Notes: a model not told the origin generated them from the letters alone. Shown: positions 9,414 to 18,797, counted from the first letter of the stretch. The stretch is 64,000 nucleotides of DNA from Paenibacillus thiaminolyticus (GCF_007066085.1 NZ_CP041405.1:1922001-1986000), one strand, 5' to 3'. A program made the numbers and translations.

Positions 9414-10748
9414 TCAGTCGTGGTCGATCGACTGCATCGTCATCATCGCTTTGGCCACCAGCACCTCTCCATGCCGAATCTCGACCTCCAGCTTGCAGAA
9501 CTTCCGGCTCATTTCGATCAATTGAGGCTTCAGGGTGACGACATCTTCAATCTGGAGCGGACGGACGAAATACGTGGTGATATTGTCCATCACATGATCG
9601 TAGCTCCGCATCTCCTTGACCGCCCGCAACGCGGCTTGCGTCATCAGCGTCGTCAGTATGCCCTCCGACACCGCGCCGAAGCCGTTGACCATCTGGGGCG
9701 TAATTCCCCCACGGAACATCGGATTGCCTTCCTCGTCCCGCTGTTCCTCAAACCCGTTCCATATCAAATCAACGAACGTCTCTCCCAATTGCGTCTCCTG
9801 CCGCGCGTCGCGCAGCGCGCTCAGCACCTCGCGGCGCGTCACGACGGCAATCAGCTTCCGGCTCCGATCGACGACAGGCAGCAGCTCCACGCCTTCCCAC
9901 ACCATCGTATGGGCCGCCGTCGCCAGCGTCGTCTGCAGCGTGGCCGTCAGCGGGCTGCGCGTGTACAGCCTCTCGATGGTCTGCTGCGAATCCGCCCCAA
10001 GCATATCCTTGTACGTCATCATTCCGATAACGCGGTTCCATTCGTCCACGACCGGGAAGCGGCTGTGCCCCGTCTCTTCCCGCATCCGCTCGAAATCCTG
10101 CACCGTGCTCGAAGGACGCAGCACATACATTTTCGACTTCAACGTGACGATATCCTCGATGATCATGATCTTCTTCTTGATTAACCGGTCGAACAGCGCA
10201 CGGTTAATGATCGAGGCAACGGTGAACGTGTCATATTTCGACGAAAAAATCGGCAGATTCAGCGCATCGGCCAGCAGCTTGACCTCGCGGCTGGTGCCGA
10301 ATCCCCCGGTGATAAGAACGCCCGCGCCGTGTTGCAAGGCAAGCCGGTGGGCATCTTCCCGGTTGCCGACGATAAGCAGGCTGCCGGCATCGATATAACG
10401 CTCCATCGCATCGAGCTTCATCGCCCCGATGACATATTTGTTCAGCGTCTTCTCAAGACCTTTGGCGCCGCCCAGAACATGTCCGCCCAATATGTCGACC
10501 ACTTCACCGAAGGTCAGGTTGTCCGACATATTACGCGGCTTTTTCTCGACGCGGACCGTCCCTATCCGCTCCTTCGTAATGACGATGCCGATGCTCTCCG
10601 CCTCCTTGACGGCGCGGTAAGCGGTCCCCTCGCTCACCGCCATCTCCTTCGCCAGCTTGCGCACCGATATTTTCGTTCCCGGCTTCAAGCCCTCAATATG
10701 ATGCAGCAACGTCTCATACTTCGTAACCGTTCCATCATTCCCTTCCAT
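9414..10748 (-). CDS. ytoI: YtoI-type regulator: HTH, DRTGG, two CBS and hotdog domains
   Basis: A 444-residue multi-domain protein with the YtoI layout. Residues about 8-70 form a GntR-like winged helix (TKISVRKLAKEMAVSEGTAY), 75-185 a DRTGG domain (GAGVLITGGFGTSREV), 190-310 a CBS pair (FPVVDEWNRVIGMMTYKDML and LPVVDRSRKLIAVVTRREV), and 335-440 a hotdog thioesterase-like domain (GFGAVSEGILTTLMTQAALR). CBS pairs usually bind adenine nucleotides, so it may sense a nucleotide or acyl-CoA signal and bind DNA; this is inference from domains, since the family role is not settled. The ATG at 10748 follows GGGGGTG. It stands alone on the minus strand and converges on ytpI. Confidence 0.85.
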   Translation of the reverse strand: MEGNDGTVTKYETLLHHIEGLKPGTKISVRKLAKEMAVSEGTAYRAVKEAESIGIVITKERIGTVRVEKKPRNMSDNLTFGEVVDILGGHVLGGAKGLEKTLNKYVIGAMKLDAMERYIDAGSLLIVGNREDAHRLALQHGAGVLITGGFGTSREVKLLADALNLPIFSSKYDTFTVASIINRALFDRLIKKKIMIIEDIVTLKSKMYVLRPSSTVQDFERMREETGHSRFPVVDEWNRVIGMMTYKDMLGADSQQTIERLYTRSPLTATLQTTLATAAHTMVWEGVELLPVVDRSRKLIAVVTRREVLSALRDARQETQLGETFVDLIWNGFEEQRDEEGNPMFRGGITPQMVNGFGAVSEGILTTLMTQAALRAVKEMRSYDHVMDNITTYFVRPLQIEDVVTLKPQLIEMSRKFCKLEVEIRHGEVLVAKAMMTMQSIDHD

Positions 10749-11344
10749 CTGTTACACCCCCGAACTCCGAACTGTTGTACTCTGTATCTATGATAGCACA
10801 TCTTGAAAGAACGATGCAAAAAAAACGTTCCCGGCACTTGTATCCTGTAGCATTCAAAGGAATACGCCCTTCATCAAATTGCTCCTCATACGGAGGACTA
10901 TGAAGTGGCGCCTCATATTCAGGCGGAATTCGATTATAACAGCAGATTCCTTCCCGACTCCTTGGACGGATGATAGAGCCATTGAAAAAAATGACGGTTC
11001 ATCGCCAATTAACCCCCTTCTCTTTTTGTTTGCTCTCCCATCGGGTCAGGTACCAGGCATACTGAGCGGTGGAGAACCCAAGCGAGTAACTACCCCTCCA
11101 GCCACCTTACGCACACTCTCCCATTCAGTCAGGCCCCATTCCTGTCTTACGCACACTCTCCCGTTCACTCAGGCCCCATTCCTGTCTTACGTTCACTCTC
11201 CCGTTCAGTCAGGAGAATAGTCAATTCCATTCGTATATTCCATCCTTTCAACAGATCAAATCGCATTATCTTCGTTGAGAGCGCTGGATGACTCATCGCG
11301 TTCTTTCTCTGAGTCGTTGGGATATGGCGGTCATTTTATCTCGT
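10749..11344. other. Intergenic region without a gene; contains tandem repeats
   Basis: About 600 bp between ytoI and the aadE remnant. No convincing coding frame is present on either strand. The only structure I see is the 40-bp tandem repeat at 11106-11213, plus the ytoI promoter area next to 10749. Confidence 0.6.
11106..11213. repeat. 40-bp tandem repeat, 2.7 copies
   Basis: Units begin at 11106, 11146 and 11186 with CTTACG(C/T)(A/T)CACTCTCCC, an exact 40-bp period; the third unit stops after 28 bp. Copies differ at only a few bases, which suggests recent duplication. No reading frame is evident. Confidence 0.85.
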
Positions 11345-11889
11345 TCACCTCCATGAATTTCGAATATGTACAGTATACTTCGTGATGACTTCATCATAAT
11401 CCGGATACCGGTACCCGAAACGGCCAGCCACCGCCTTGGAGTATGTGCGGAATAACGCATAGCAAGTAAATAATGACTGCCACATTTGTTCATAACCATT
11501 CTGCGAATAGGTCGGGAGCAGCGCGTCCCAATCTTCATTCGGAAGGTAGCGATCAATAAATTTATAGTTCTTCCCTACGCTGAAGGTATAGCCTTGCTCT
11601 GAGCCAATCTGCCAAGCCATCATTCTCAACAAATTCGGCCGCGCAGTCTCGTGGAAATGGTCGACGGCAAACAGGGGTTCTTTTCTCGCTAATCCTTTTA
11701 CGACGTAGGTTGCCGCCATCCAGAACTCATTGCAGCAATCATCGAATTCTCTTGCAGAAAATGAATGATATAGGAAAACCAATTCCCTAACTCGGATGGA
11801 AAAAGCTCCATATCCTCGGGTTTTTGCATCATAAGCCGATTCCCGAAAATGATGAGCCATTGATCGTTTTCCTTGAACGAATCGATCAA
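11345..11889 (-). pseudogene. Decayed aminoglycoside 6-adenylyltransferase (AadE-like)
   Basis: Remnant of a streptomycin-type aminoglycoside 6-adenylyltransferase. Two frames carry recognisable family sequence. The upstream part (11698-11889) reads WLIIFGNRLMMQKPEDMELF, the conserved N-terminal half. The downstream part (to 11345) reads REFDDCCNEFW, ELLRMI-like NLLRMMAWQIG, FSVGKNYKFIDRYL and ITKYTVH, the C-terminal half. The join near 11750 is out of frame and lacks roughly 60 residues between the 'YLMLF'-type strand and SAREFDD; the first residues with the nucleotidyltransferase GSR motif are also missing. So neither the catalytic nor the full fold can be made, and resistance is not expected. 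The two-frame split, internal deletion and missing 5' end are seen directly; family naming rests on recognition of the motifs. Confidence 0.8.
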
Positions 11890-12044
11890 TGCAGTCGTCC
11901 TCCGTTCTAACCTTTATCTGGGTAAAAAGAAAAAAGAACGTTCATTCTGGCCGCATCCCTTGGACGAAGGCTGATATTTGTTGTTTTTTATCGTAAAAAT
12001 TCATCAAAATCACGAGCTTGTTTTTCTTATTCGAAATAACGAAA

Positions 12045-12079
12045 AAAGACGCCGGAACGAAATGTTCCTAGCGTCTTTC
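12045..12079 (-). terminator. Intrinsic terminator of the yhgE-like gene
   Basis: AAAGACGC...GCGTCTTT with an inner GGAAC/GTTCC pairing; on the minus strand the stem is followed by a run of T. It lies about 70 bp after the stop codon of the gene at 12150. Confidence 0.8.
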
Positions 12080-12149
12080 TTCTTGCCGGCACCCATATTA
12101 ACCTTTTTCACTATTTTTCTCTCTATCGGTACGGGCTGCGGCCGTATCG

Positions 12150-14825
12150 TCAGCCAGTCACCGCGGTTCCGTCCGTCGACGGCTCCGTCTTCGCCAGCTT
12201 CCGGTGGCTGAGAATGAAATAGATCCAGCTGCCGAGAAGCGACAGGACGAGGAAGATGGACAGCTTCCCGAGATTCAACCAGACGTATTGGATGTCGCCC
12301 AGCGACACGACGCCGCGGAAGGCCCGGATCGTGTAAGTCATCGGGAACCAAGGGTGCAGCATCTGGAAAAATTTCGGCGTTAATTCAATCGGGAAGGTGC
12401 CTGCCGTCGAGGACAGCTGGAACACGAGCAGCAAAATGATAATGAAGCGCCCAACGTTCCCGAATGAGGTAATGAAAAATTGGATCATGGCAAAGAACGT
12501 TAAGCTGGTAACGAGACAGACGACGAAGAACATCGGCACGTTCGTCACCGGCAAATGAATCACATGGAGGACAACCAATCCGGCAATGGCAACCTGCAGA
12601 ACGCTCTCCACCGTCATGAATCCGTATTTGCTCGTCATCCAGGCCGTGCCGGAGGGCGGGCGGTTGTAGGTTTCCCGCAGCGGGTAGACCATCGAGAACA
12701 TCAATGCCCCGACGAAAAATCCAAGCGACAGGAAATACGGAGCCATGCCTACGCCGTAGGTCGTGACATCATGATTCGCGACTTTATCGCTGCCAACCGG
12801 GGACGTTATCATTTCATACGTCTTATCGGTCGGGTTCTGCTGCGCTTTATCCGCGCCTTCCTGCAGCTTCTGGCGAAGCTCCGCGCCCCCGGATAACAGC
12901 TGCTCCTGACCGTCCAGCAGTTGCTCAAAGCCGCCGTTGATTGCATCCTTCGCTTGATCGACCTGATTCAGCATATCGCTCATCTTGACGAAGATCATGT
13001 CCTGCACCTTTTTGGCGGCTTCCTTCAGCTTCATCTCCGCCATGTCGTGCAGCATATCGCGCGCCATCGGTTCCAGACTGTTCACCTTGTCGTCGGCCGC
13101 CTGGTGAATCTTGGTTAGAATCTCCGGCGTCATCCGATCAAGCTCGTCATTCGCTTTCCGATGGAGGCCCGCGACAACCTTAGGCTCGTACTCGATCCAT
13201 TTGGAATCGACCGTATCATGCAGCTTGTCGGTCAGCTGTTTCGATTTTTCCTGATAAATATCTTCGGCAACGAGATGCGCTTTGGCCAGCAGCTTCGGCG
13301 CCAGCTCATTCGCTTTGGACATCGCTACCTGCTGGGCGAGCGAACGCACCTGCGGATAGACCTGATCGAATTTCTGGTCTGCTGTCTGATGCAGCTTGGA
13401 GAGCAGCGCGGGCTTCAACTTGTCGAGCTCCTTGTTGACCATGTTGTTCAAATCCTGCTTCACCTTATCGCGCAGCTGCTCCAGATTGGCCTGAATCAGA
13501 TTTTCCTCGACCTGGGATCGAACCTGTTCCAGCTGCTTCTTCACTGCTTCCCACTGCTGCTGGAGCTCTGGGGGCAGCTTCTCGCCGATTGGCTTCAGCT
13601 TCTCTTCCAATTGATCGAGGTTCGCCTGAATGTTACCCAACTGCTCCTTCCCGCGCTTGATGGCATCGTCGAAGATCTGATCCACTTTCTCATCAATGTA
13701 ACGGTTCAGCGTTGAACGGATGGAGCTGTCGACATTGTCGTACTCCTTGTCAATAATGCTGTGCATCTTCACCCGGGCTGCCGGCTCCATGTCGGCAATC
13801 GACTTGTCGACCTCCTGACTGATTTTGCCTAACACCTGATCCATGTTGTTATGATACGCAGCGTCGATTTCCTGATGCAGCTTCTTGCGAATCTCGTCTC
13901 CATAGGCGGAGGATTGCTTATCGATTTGCTCATGAAGCTTCTCCTTCGACAATGGCGAGTACTCATTGACCATGTCGTCGATCCGCGTATGGACGGTATC
14001 ATATACAACCTTGGTGTACTTCTCAGCTTCTGTATCGATGTCTTGATGGACCTTCTTCATCAGCTCAGGCTTCTTCGTATCCATCGTTTTGTCTAGTTCA
14101 TCATGAATCAACCGATCGAGCTTCTTCTCGTTCTCGGCCAGCATCTTCTCGACCATCGTCTCCGCTTCTGCCGTTTTCGAGTCGACCTGCGCATTCAATT
14201 CGTCCCGGAACATCTCAATTCCGGCGCCTAACTGGCTGAGACCGTCTTCGATTTTACCGGCCCCTTCGCTGGCGGCGCCCAATCCTTCGGCGACAGTATC
14301 AATTGCACTGAACATCTGCTCGACATAGGTCTCCGTCACCTTTTGCGACAGCTCCGACTTGATGCTCTGCACGACCTTGTCGGAGATTTGACCGGACAAG
14401 AAGTTATAGCTGCTATTCTCCTTATAGATCAGATTCATCGGCTTCGGATTGGGGTCGAGAATCGTGGTCGCGTTGTGCGACATCTCTTCCGGCACGATAA
14501 TGAGCAAATAATACTTGTTCTCGCTTAATCCGCGCTCGCCCTCCTTGCGTGACACGAAATGGAAGTCCACCGCATCATTGCTGTGCAGCTTCTCAATCAG
14601 TTCGCGCCCGATCGCAATCTCCTTGCCTTCATACGTCACCGGCCGGTCCTCATTAACGACTGCGACAGGCATGTTTTTGACGTTGCTGTACGGATCCCAG
14701 TTCGCCACCAAGTAGACGCCGCTGTACAGCAGCGGGATAACCAGGAGACCGAGTACCGGAATCAGGACATCCTTCGACCGGATGACCCCCATTAATTCCG
14801 ACCAAAAAAAACGAAGACTCTTCAT
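12150..14825 (-). CDS. Giant YhgE/Pip-type membrane protein with 19-residue repeats
   Basis: An 891-residue membrane protein of the YhgE/Pip group (ABC-2-like membrane fold, related to phage infection protein and to factors that work with type VII secretion). One membrane helix near residues 19-42 (VLIPVLGLLVIPLLYSGVYL) leads into the conserved extracytoplasmic start (MPVAVVNEDRPVTYEGKEI), and about five helices fill the end (about 693-717, 738-758, 763-788, 790-811, 854-874). Between them residues 239-390 and 458-609 are sixteen copies of an exact 19-residue unit with His at position 3, Asp at 7 and often Pro at 15, split by a 67-residue Gln/Glu-rich coiled coil. This repeat-bearing stalk is not something I associate with the usual family. 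The gene is monocistronic with its own terminator. ATG at 14825 follows GAGGTGACAGC. Confidence 0.85.
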   Translation of the reverse strand: MKSLRFFWSELMGVIRSKDVLIPVLGLLVIPLLYSGVYLVANWDPYSNVKNMPVAVVNEDRPVTYEGKEIAIGRELIEKLHSNDAVDFHFVSRKEGERGLSENKYYLLIIVPEEMSHNATTILDPNPKPMNLIYKENSSYNFLSGQISDKVVQSIKSELSQKVTETYVEQMFSAIDTVAEGLGAASEGAGKIEDGLSQLGAGIEMFRDELNAQVDSKTAEAETMVEKMLAENEKKLDRLIHDELDKTMDTKKPELMKKVHQDIDTEAEKYTKVVYDTVHTRIDDMVNEYSPLSKEKLHEQIDKQSSAYGDEIRKKLHQEIDAAYHNNMDQVLGKISQEVDKSIADMEPAARVKMHSIIDKEYDNVDSSIRSTLNRYIDEKVDQIFDDAIKRGKEQLGNIQANLDQLEEKLKPIGEKLPPELQQQWEAVKKQLEQVRSQVEENLIQANLEQLRDKVKQDLNNMVNKELDKLKPALLSKLHQTADQKFDQVYPQVRSLAQQVAMSKANELAPKLLAKAHLVAEDIYQEKSKQLTDKLHDTVDSKWIEYEPKVVAGLHRKANDELDRMTPEILTKIHQAADDKVNSLEPMARDMLHDMAEMKLKEAAKKVQDMIFVKMSDMLNQVDQAKDAINGGFEQLLDGQEQLLSGGAELRQKLQEGADKAQQNPTDKTYEMITSPVGSDKVANHDVTTYGVGMAPYFLSLGFFVGALMFSMVYPLRETYNRPPSGTAWMTSKYGFMTVESVLQVAIAGLVVLHVIHLPVTNVPMFFVVCLVTSLTFFAMIQFFITSFGNVGRFIIILLLVFQLSSTAGTFPIELTPKFFQMLHPWFPMTYTIRAFRGVVSLGDIQYVWLNLGKLSIFLVLSLLGSWIYFILSHRKLAKTEPSTDGTAVTG

Positions 14826-15108
14826 GCTGTCACCTCCTCACTGACCGAATGACCATTTTGTTAAAGTAGTTCTGACACCGCAGATGTTTGATATTATACC
14901 TCCCGCTTTTTCAGAATTCAAACAGATTATTTTTGGTAATTACCCTTAAAATGGTTCAAAATTGGATTAAAATTGATATAAAAACTGCGATTTTCTCTTA
15001 TTTAAAAAAATTCGCTCGTGGTCAGTCCGCTGAAGGAAAGAATGGAGCGCGCACCGGCGCTTCAAGCTATGAAAAATGTATGCGAAGTGAATTCAGAACA
15101 TGAAAAAA
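14826..15108. other. Intergenic region, AT-rich, promoter area of the yhgE-like gene
   Basis: No gene is apparent. The stretch 14880-15010 is clearly AT-rich compared with its flanks and would contain the promoter for the minus-strand gene starting at 14825. The end of the gap is the terminator at 15109. Confidence 0.5.
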
Positions 15109-15138
15109 CCTCCCTCTTCCTCGACGGGAAGAGGGAGG
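15109..15138 (-). terminator. Terminator of the nucleoside transporter operon
   Basis: A 12-bp perfect stem (CCTCCCTCTTCC with GGAAGAGGGAGG) that on the minus strand is followed by TTTTTTC, 33 bp after the stop of the last permease gene. Confidence 0.9.
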
Positions 15139-15170
15139 CATAGGCCAGCCCATGTCGCTTGCTGTTGATA

Positions 15171-16124
15171 TTACCGCTTGCCCGGCTCATATGGCGCGCC
15201 AAGCGCAGACGGCGAATTGCTCTTGCCGGCCGTGAAGATCAGTACGAGGAGCGTTAGCACATACGGCAGCATATAAAATACTTCCGTAGGTACCGCATTG
15301 GCGAAGGAGTACAGCTGAACCTGATCTCGCAGCGCCTGCGCGAAGCCGAAGAACAAGGCCGCGCACGTCGCACCGATCGGATTCCAGCGGCCGAAGATAA
15401 CCGCCGCCAGCGCGATATACCCCTGACCGGAGATCGTGTTGGACGCGAAGCTGCTGTTCGCTGTCAGCGCAATCGTCGCTCCGCCCAGGGCGGCAATCGA
15501 TCCGCCGACCATGACGGACCAGCCGCGCAGCCGGTTGACCTTCACCCCGGCCGTATCCGCCGCTCCCGGGTGCTCGCCGACCGCCCGCAGACGCAGGCCG
15601 AGCGGCGTCTTGAACATCACGTAATAGACGATGATGACGAACAGGAGCGCGATATACGTCGTCGGATACGACTGGAAGAACGCTCTGCCCACGAACGGAA
15701 TATCACTCAGCCAAGGAATGTGAATCCGGTGGAACACATTGCTGAGGACCGGCGTCTCGGCCGCCCCGTTGAAGATGAGCTTCACCAGGAAGAAGGTGGA
15801 GCTGGCGGCGAGCATATTGACCACGATACCGCTAATGACCTGGTTCGCCTTGAAGCGGACCGAGGCAATGACATGAATGCCTGAGAAGATGACCGTAAAG
15901 ATAAGCGCGGCCAGACAACCCAGCCATGGGGAAGCCGCACCCAGTCCCGCCTGTTCGGCGTAATAAGCCACAACCGCGGAGGAAAACGCGCCTGACACCA
16001 TGAAGCCTTCCAATCCGAGGTTGATAACCCCCGAACGCTCCGCAATGAGTCCGCCGAGCGCGGCGAAGACGAGTGCTGTTGCAAATACGAGAGTCCCGTT
16101 GATTAAAGATCCGAGTAATTCCAT
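15171..16124 (-). CDS. nupQ: Nucleoside ABC transporter permease (NupQ-like)
   Basis: Second permease of a BMP-type (basic membrane protein) nucleoside ABC importer. The 317 residues are strongly hydrophobic, with about eight to ten membrane segments and the branched-chain/ribose-type permease signature AALGGLIAERSGVINLGLEG near the N-terminus and LRAVGEHPGAADTAGVKVNR in the coupling loop. The gene starts 3 bp after the first permease and ends at a strong terminator, so it is the last gene of the cluster running from deoB. GGGAGGG precedes the ATG. By homology to the Bacillus subtilis nupNOPQ (yufNOPQ) system it would import guanosine or related nucleosides. Confidence 0.88.
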   Translation of the reverse strand: MELLGSLINGTLVFATALVFAALGGLIAERSGVINLGLEGFMVSGAFSSAVVAYYAEQAGLGAASPWLGCLAALIFTVIFSGIHVIASVRFKANQVISGIVVNMLAASSTFFLVKLIFNGAAETPVLSNVFHRIHIPWLSDIPFVGRAFFQSYPTTYIALLFVIIVYYVMFKTPLGLRLRAVGEHPGAADTAGVKVNRLRGWSVMVGGSIAALGGATIALTANSSFASNTISGQGYIALAAVIFGRWNPIGATCAALFFGFAQALRDQVQLYSFANAVPTEVFYMLPYVLTLLVLIFTAGKSNSPSALGAPYEPGKR

Positions 16125-16127
16125 CTG

Positions 16128-17204
16128 TTATCCCTCCCGCTTCGCCTTTTTGGAACGTGAAAACCGTGATAACAACCAGCGAATCATGCCTGGAGCCGCG
16201 GCGAAGAAGATGATGATGCTGATGACCATCTTGATGACCTCGCCAGGAACGTCCGCTCCAAAGCTCATGCCCTGCGCTCCGTACATTAACGCTCCGAACA
16301 GCGCGGCCGCCAGCAGGACACCCAGCGCGCCGTTCATGCCAAGCAACGCGACGGCGATGCCGTCAAAGCCGATACCGGAAGTAACGGAGGAGATGGCCAT
16401 ATATTTGAAAACGCCCAGCACTTCCAGTGTTCCGATCATGCCGCCCAGCATCCCAGAGAGGAAGAACGTCCGGGTAATGACTTTGGACACGCTCATGCCG
16501 GCATATTCCGCCGCATGTCTGTTATTCCCTACGGCGCGGGTCTCATACCCCCACTTCGTCCGGTTCATGTACAGGTGGTATCCGATAATGGCAACGATGA
16601 CGATAAAGAATCCCCAATGGACGCGGGCCCCGCTCATCACATCGCTGAGCCAGCCGATCTGGATGCTGGCCGATTCCTGGATGTTCTGCGAACGGGAGGT
16701 TCCCGATTCCGCCATGAATGCCTTGATGACCATATGGCTGATATAGAGCGCGGTCCAGTTCAGCATGATGCAGGAGATAACCTCGTTAATGCCCCGCTTC
16801 GTCTTGAGCAGACCGACAAGCGCGCCCCACAGACCGCCCAGAATCGTGCCGGCAATAATGGCGACGATGCCGTGCAGAATCGGCGGGAGCGATATCATAT
16901 TGCCCACGATGAGCGCACCGAGCGAGCCCATCACAATCTGGCCGTCCACCCCGATGTTGAACATACCCGCACGGAACGCAAGCGCTACGGCCAATCCGGC
17001 GAAGATAAGCGGCACGATCGCCCGCAGCGTCTCCCCCATGTCATAGGCGGAGCCGAATATTTTCTCCACCAGCGACTGATATGCAAGCAGCGGATTATAG
17101 CCTCCGACAAGCATAACGAGAGCTCCGATAAGAATACCGAGGATGATGGCCACGAGAGAGATGATAACCGATTCTTTGGCGAGCATCGATTTAAGTTTGT
17201 TCAT
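16128..17204 (-). CDS. nupP: Nucleoside ABC transporter permease (NupP-like)
   Basis: First permease of the BMP-type nucleoside importer, 358 residues, with about ten membrane segments. Family phrases include FAGLAVALAFRAGMFNIGVD, GLWGALVGLLKTKRGINEVI and the coupling-loop sequence YETRAVGNNRHAAEYAGMSV. Its start overlaps the end of the ATPase gene by 14 bp and it is followed almost without gap by the second permease, which fits strict co-expression of a heterodimeric channel. The ATG at 17204 has an unusually long GGGGGGG ribosome site. Substrate (nucleosides) is inferred from the linked BMP lipoprotein and deoB. Confidence 0.88.
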   Translation of the reverse strand: MNKLKSMLAKESVIISLVAIILGILIGALVMLVGGYNPLLAYQSLVEKIFGSAYDMGETLRAIVPLIFAGLAVALAFRAGMFNIGVDGQIVMGSLGALIVGNMISLPPILHGIVAIIAGTILGGLWGALVGLLKTKRGINEVISCIMLNWTALYISHMVIKAFMAESGTSRSQNIQESASIQIGWLSDVMSGARVHWGFFIVIVAIIGYHLYMNRTKWGYETRAVGNNRHAAEYAGMSVSKVITRTFFLSGMLGGMIGTLEVLGVFKYMAISSVTSGIGFDGIAVALLGMNGALGVLLAAALFGALMYGAQGMSFGADVPGEVIKMVISIIIFFAAAPGMIRWLLSRFSRSKKAKREG

Positions 17205-18732
17205 GACGTTCCCCCCCTTGATGCTTGCCGGCCATCATGAGACCCAGCTCCTGGTCTGTCGTTGTCTCCGGCGTCGTCTCTCCGACAATGCGCCCGTCGA
17301 ACATGACGAGGATGCGGTCGGCCACATTCAATATCTCTTCCAGCTCGAACGACACGAGCAGGACCGCCTTGCCTGAGTCACGCTGGGCGATTAATTGCTT
17401 ATGCACGAATTCAATCGCTCCCACGTCCAGCCCCCGTGTCGGCTGGGCTGCGACGAGCAGCTTCGGATCTTTGTCGATCTCGCGCGCGATAATGATCTTC
17501 TGCTGGTTCCCGCCGGACATCGCCCGCACCAGCGTATGGATGCTTGGCGTCCGAATATCAAAATGCTCGACATATCGTTCCGCCACCTGTTCAATCGCCT
17601 GCTGATCCATCAAGCCTTTGCGGCTGAACTTCGGGCTGTCATATGATTTGAGCACGGCATTCTCGCTGACGTCGAAGTCGAGCACCAGCCCATGCTTATG
17701 CCGATCCTGAGGGATATAAGAGATCCCCTTGTCCGAAGCGGCACGCGGAGACGCGTCCGTCACATCCTGGCCTGCCAGCCGGATATGCCCGCCCGCGGTC
17801 CGGCGCATGCCGGTTATCGCCTCAATCAGCTCATTCTGACCGTTGCCGTCCACGCCCGCGATACCGACAATCTCTCCGGCGCGCACCTGGAAGCTAACGT
17901 TGTCTACGGCATGCTGCCCGTGCTCGTCCTTCACGATCAGGTTGTCAACCTGAAGCATCACATCCTGCGGTGAAGCCGGCGCCTTGTCTGTCTTGAATTC
18001 GACATGCTTGCCAACCATCTTCTCGGCCAGCATCTCCGGATCCGTCTCGGACACCTTCACGGTATCAATGACTTTGCCGCGGCGGATAATCGTGCAGCGG
18101 TCCGCAACCTCCATAATTTCCTTCAGCTTGTGCGTAATGAGCAGAATCGACTTGCCTTCGGCCGCCAGCCGCTTCATAATGTGCAGCAGCTCATCGATCT
18201 CCTGCGGCGTCAGCACCGCGGTCGGCTCGTCGAAAATAATAATCTCGGCTCCGCGGTACAGCGTTTTCATAATTTCGACCCGCTGCTGCATGCCGACGGA
18301 AATCGATTCGATGACCGCCTCCGGCTTCACATTCAGCCCATACTGCTCGGACAGCTGGCGTATTTTAAGGGCAGCGCCCTTCAAATCCATCTTTATGCCT
18401 CGCGTCGGCTCCATGCCGAGCACGATATTTTCCGTAACCGTAAAAGGGTGAACAAGCTTGAAATGCTGATGCACCATACCGATGCCGCATTCAATCGCCT
18501 TGTTCGGGCCGTCCATCACAATCGGCCGGCCGTTCAGTTCAATACTGCCTTCATCAGGCTGATACAATCCAAATACGATATTCATCAATGTCGATTTGCC
18601 GGCGCCGTTTTCGCCGAGAAGCGCATGAATTTCGCCTTTTTTCAACTGCAGGCTGATTTGATCGTTTGCTATAATGCCGGGAAAGCGCTTTGTAATTCCT
18701 TTCAGCTCTAGTATGATATCTCCCTTGTGCAT
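17191..18732 (-). CDS. nupO: Nucleoside ABC transporter ATP-binding protein (NupO-like)
   Basis: A 513-residue ATPase with two fused ABC domains, typical of sugar and nucleoside importers. The first domain has Walker A GENGAGKST and signature SVGMQQRVEI; the second has a degenerate Walker A (GIAGVDGNGQNELIEA) and signature MSGGNQQKI. Only the first site is therefore likely to be fully catalytic, as is common in this subfamily. The ATG at 18732 follows GGAGGGG with 8-nt spacing; an upstream in-frame start is less likely. A hairpin at 18756-18784 sits between this gene and the lipoprotein gene and may reduce its expression relative to the binding protein. Confidence 0.9.
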   Translation of the reverse strand: MHKGDIILELKGITKRFPGIIANDQISLQLKKGEIHALLGENGAGKSTLMNIVFGLYQPDEGSIELNGRPIVMDGPNKAIECGIGMVHQHFKLVHPFTVTENIVLGMEPTRGIKMDLKGAALKIRQLSEQYGLNVKPEAVIESISVGMQQRVEIMKTLYRGAEIIIFDEPTAVLTPQEIDELLHIMKRLAAEGKSILLITHKLKEIMEVADRCTIIRRGKVIDTVKVSETDPEMLAEKMVGKHVEFKTDKAPASPQDVMLQVDNLIVKDEHGQHAVDNVSFQVRAGEIVGIAGVDGNGQNELIEAITGMRRTAGGHIRLAGQDVTDASPRAASDKGISYIPQDRHKHGLVLDFDVSENAVLKSYDSPKFSRKGLMDQQAIEQVAERYVEHFDIRTPSIHTLVRAMSGGNQQKIIIAREIDKDPKLLVAAQPTRGLDVGAIEFVHKQLIAQRDSGKAVLLVSFELEEILNVADRILVMFDGRIVGETTPETTTDQELGLMMAGKHQGGERHEQT

Positions 18733-18755
18733 ATGGCGTTCCCCTCCGTAACACA

Positions 18756-18784
18756 TCTCCCCGCCGGTCTAGCGGGCGGGGAGA
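18756..18784 (-). terminator. Hairpin between lipoprotein and ATPase genes (attenuator-like)
   Basis: A perfect 10-bp GC-rich stem (TCTCCCCGCC with its complement, 9-nt loop) in a 65-bp gap. There is no T run after it, so partial termination or mRNA stabilisation of the upstream lipoprotein message is more likely than full termination. Confidence 0.6.
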
Positions 18785-18797
18785 CGGTATGGTGAAA

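Noticed and set aside
11890..12044. N-terminal part of the aadE gene upstream of the remnant
   Set aside because: The upstream DNA does not encode the GSR nucleotidyltransferase motif in any frame, so the 5' end appears to be lost.
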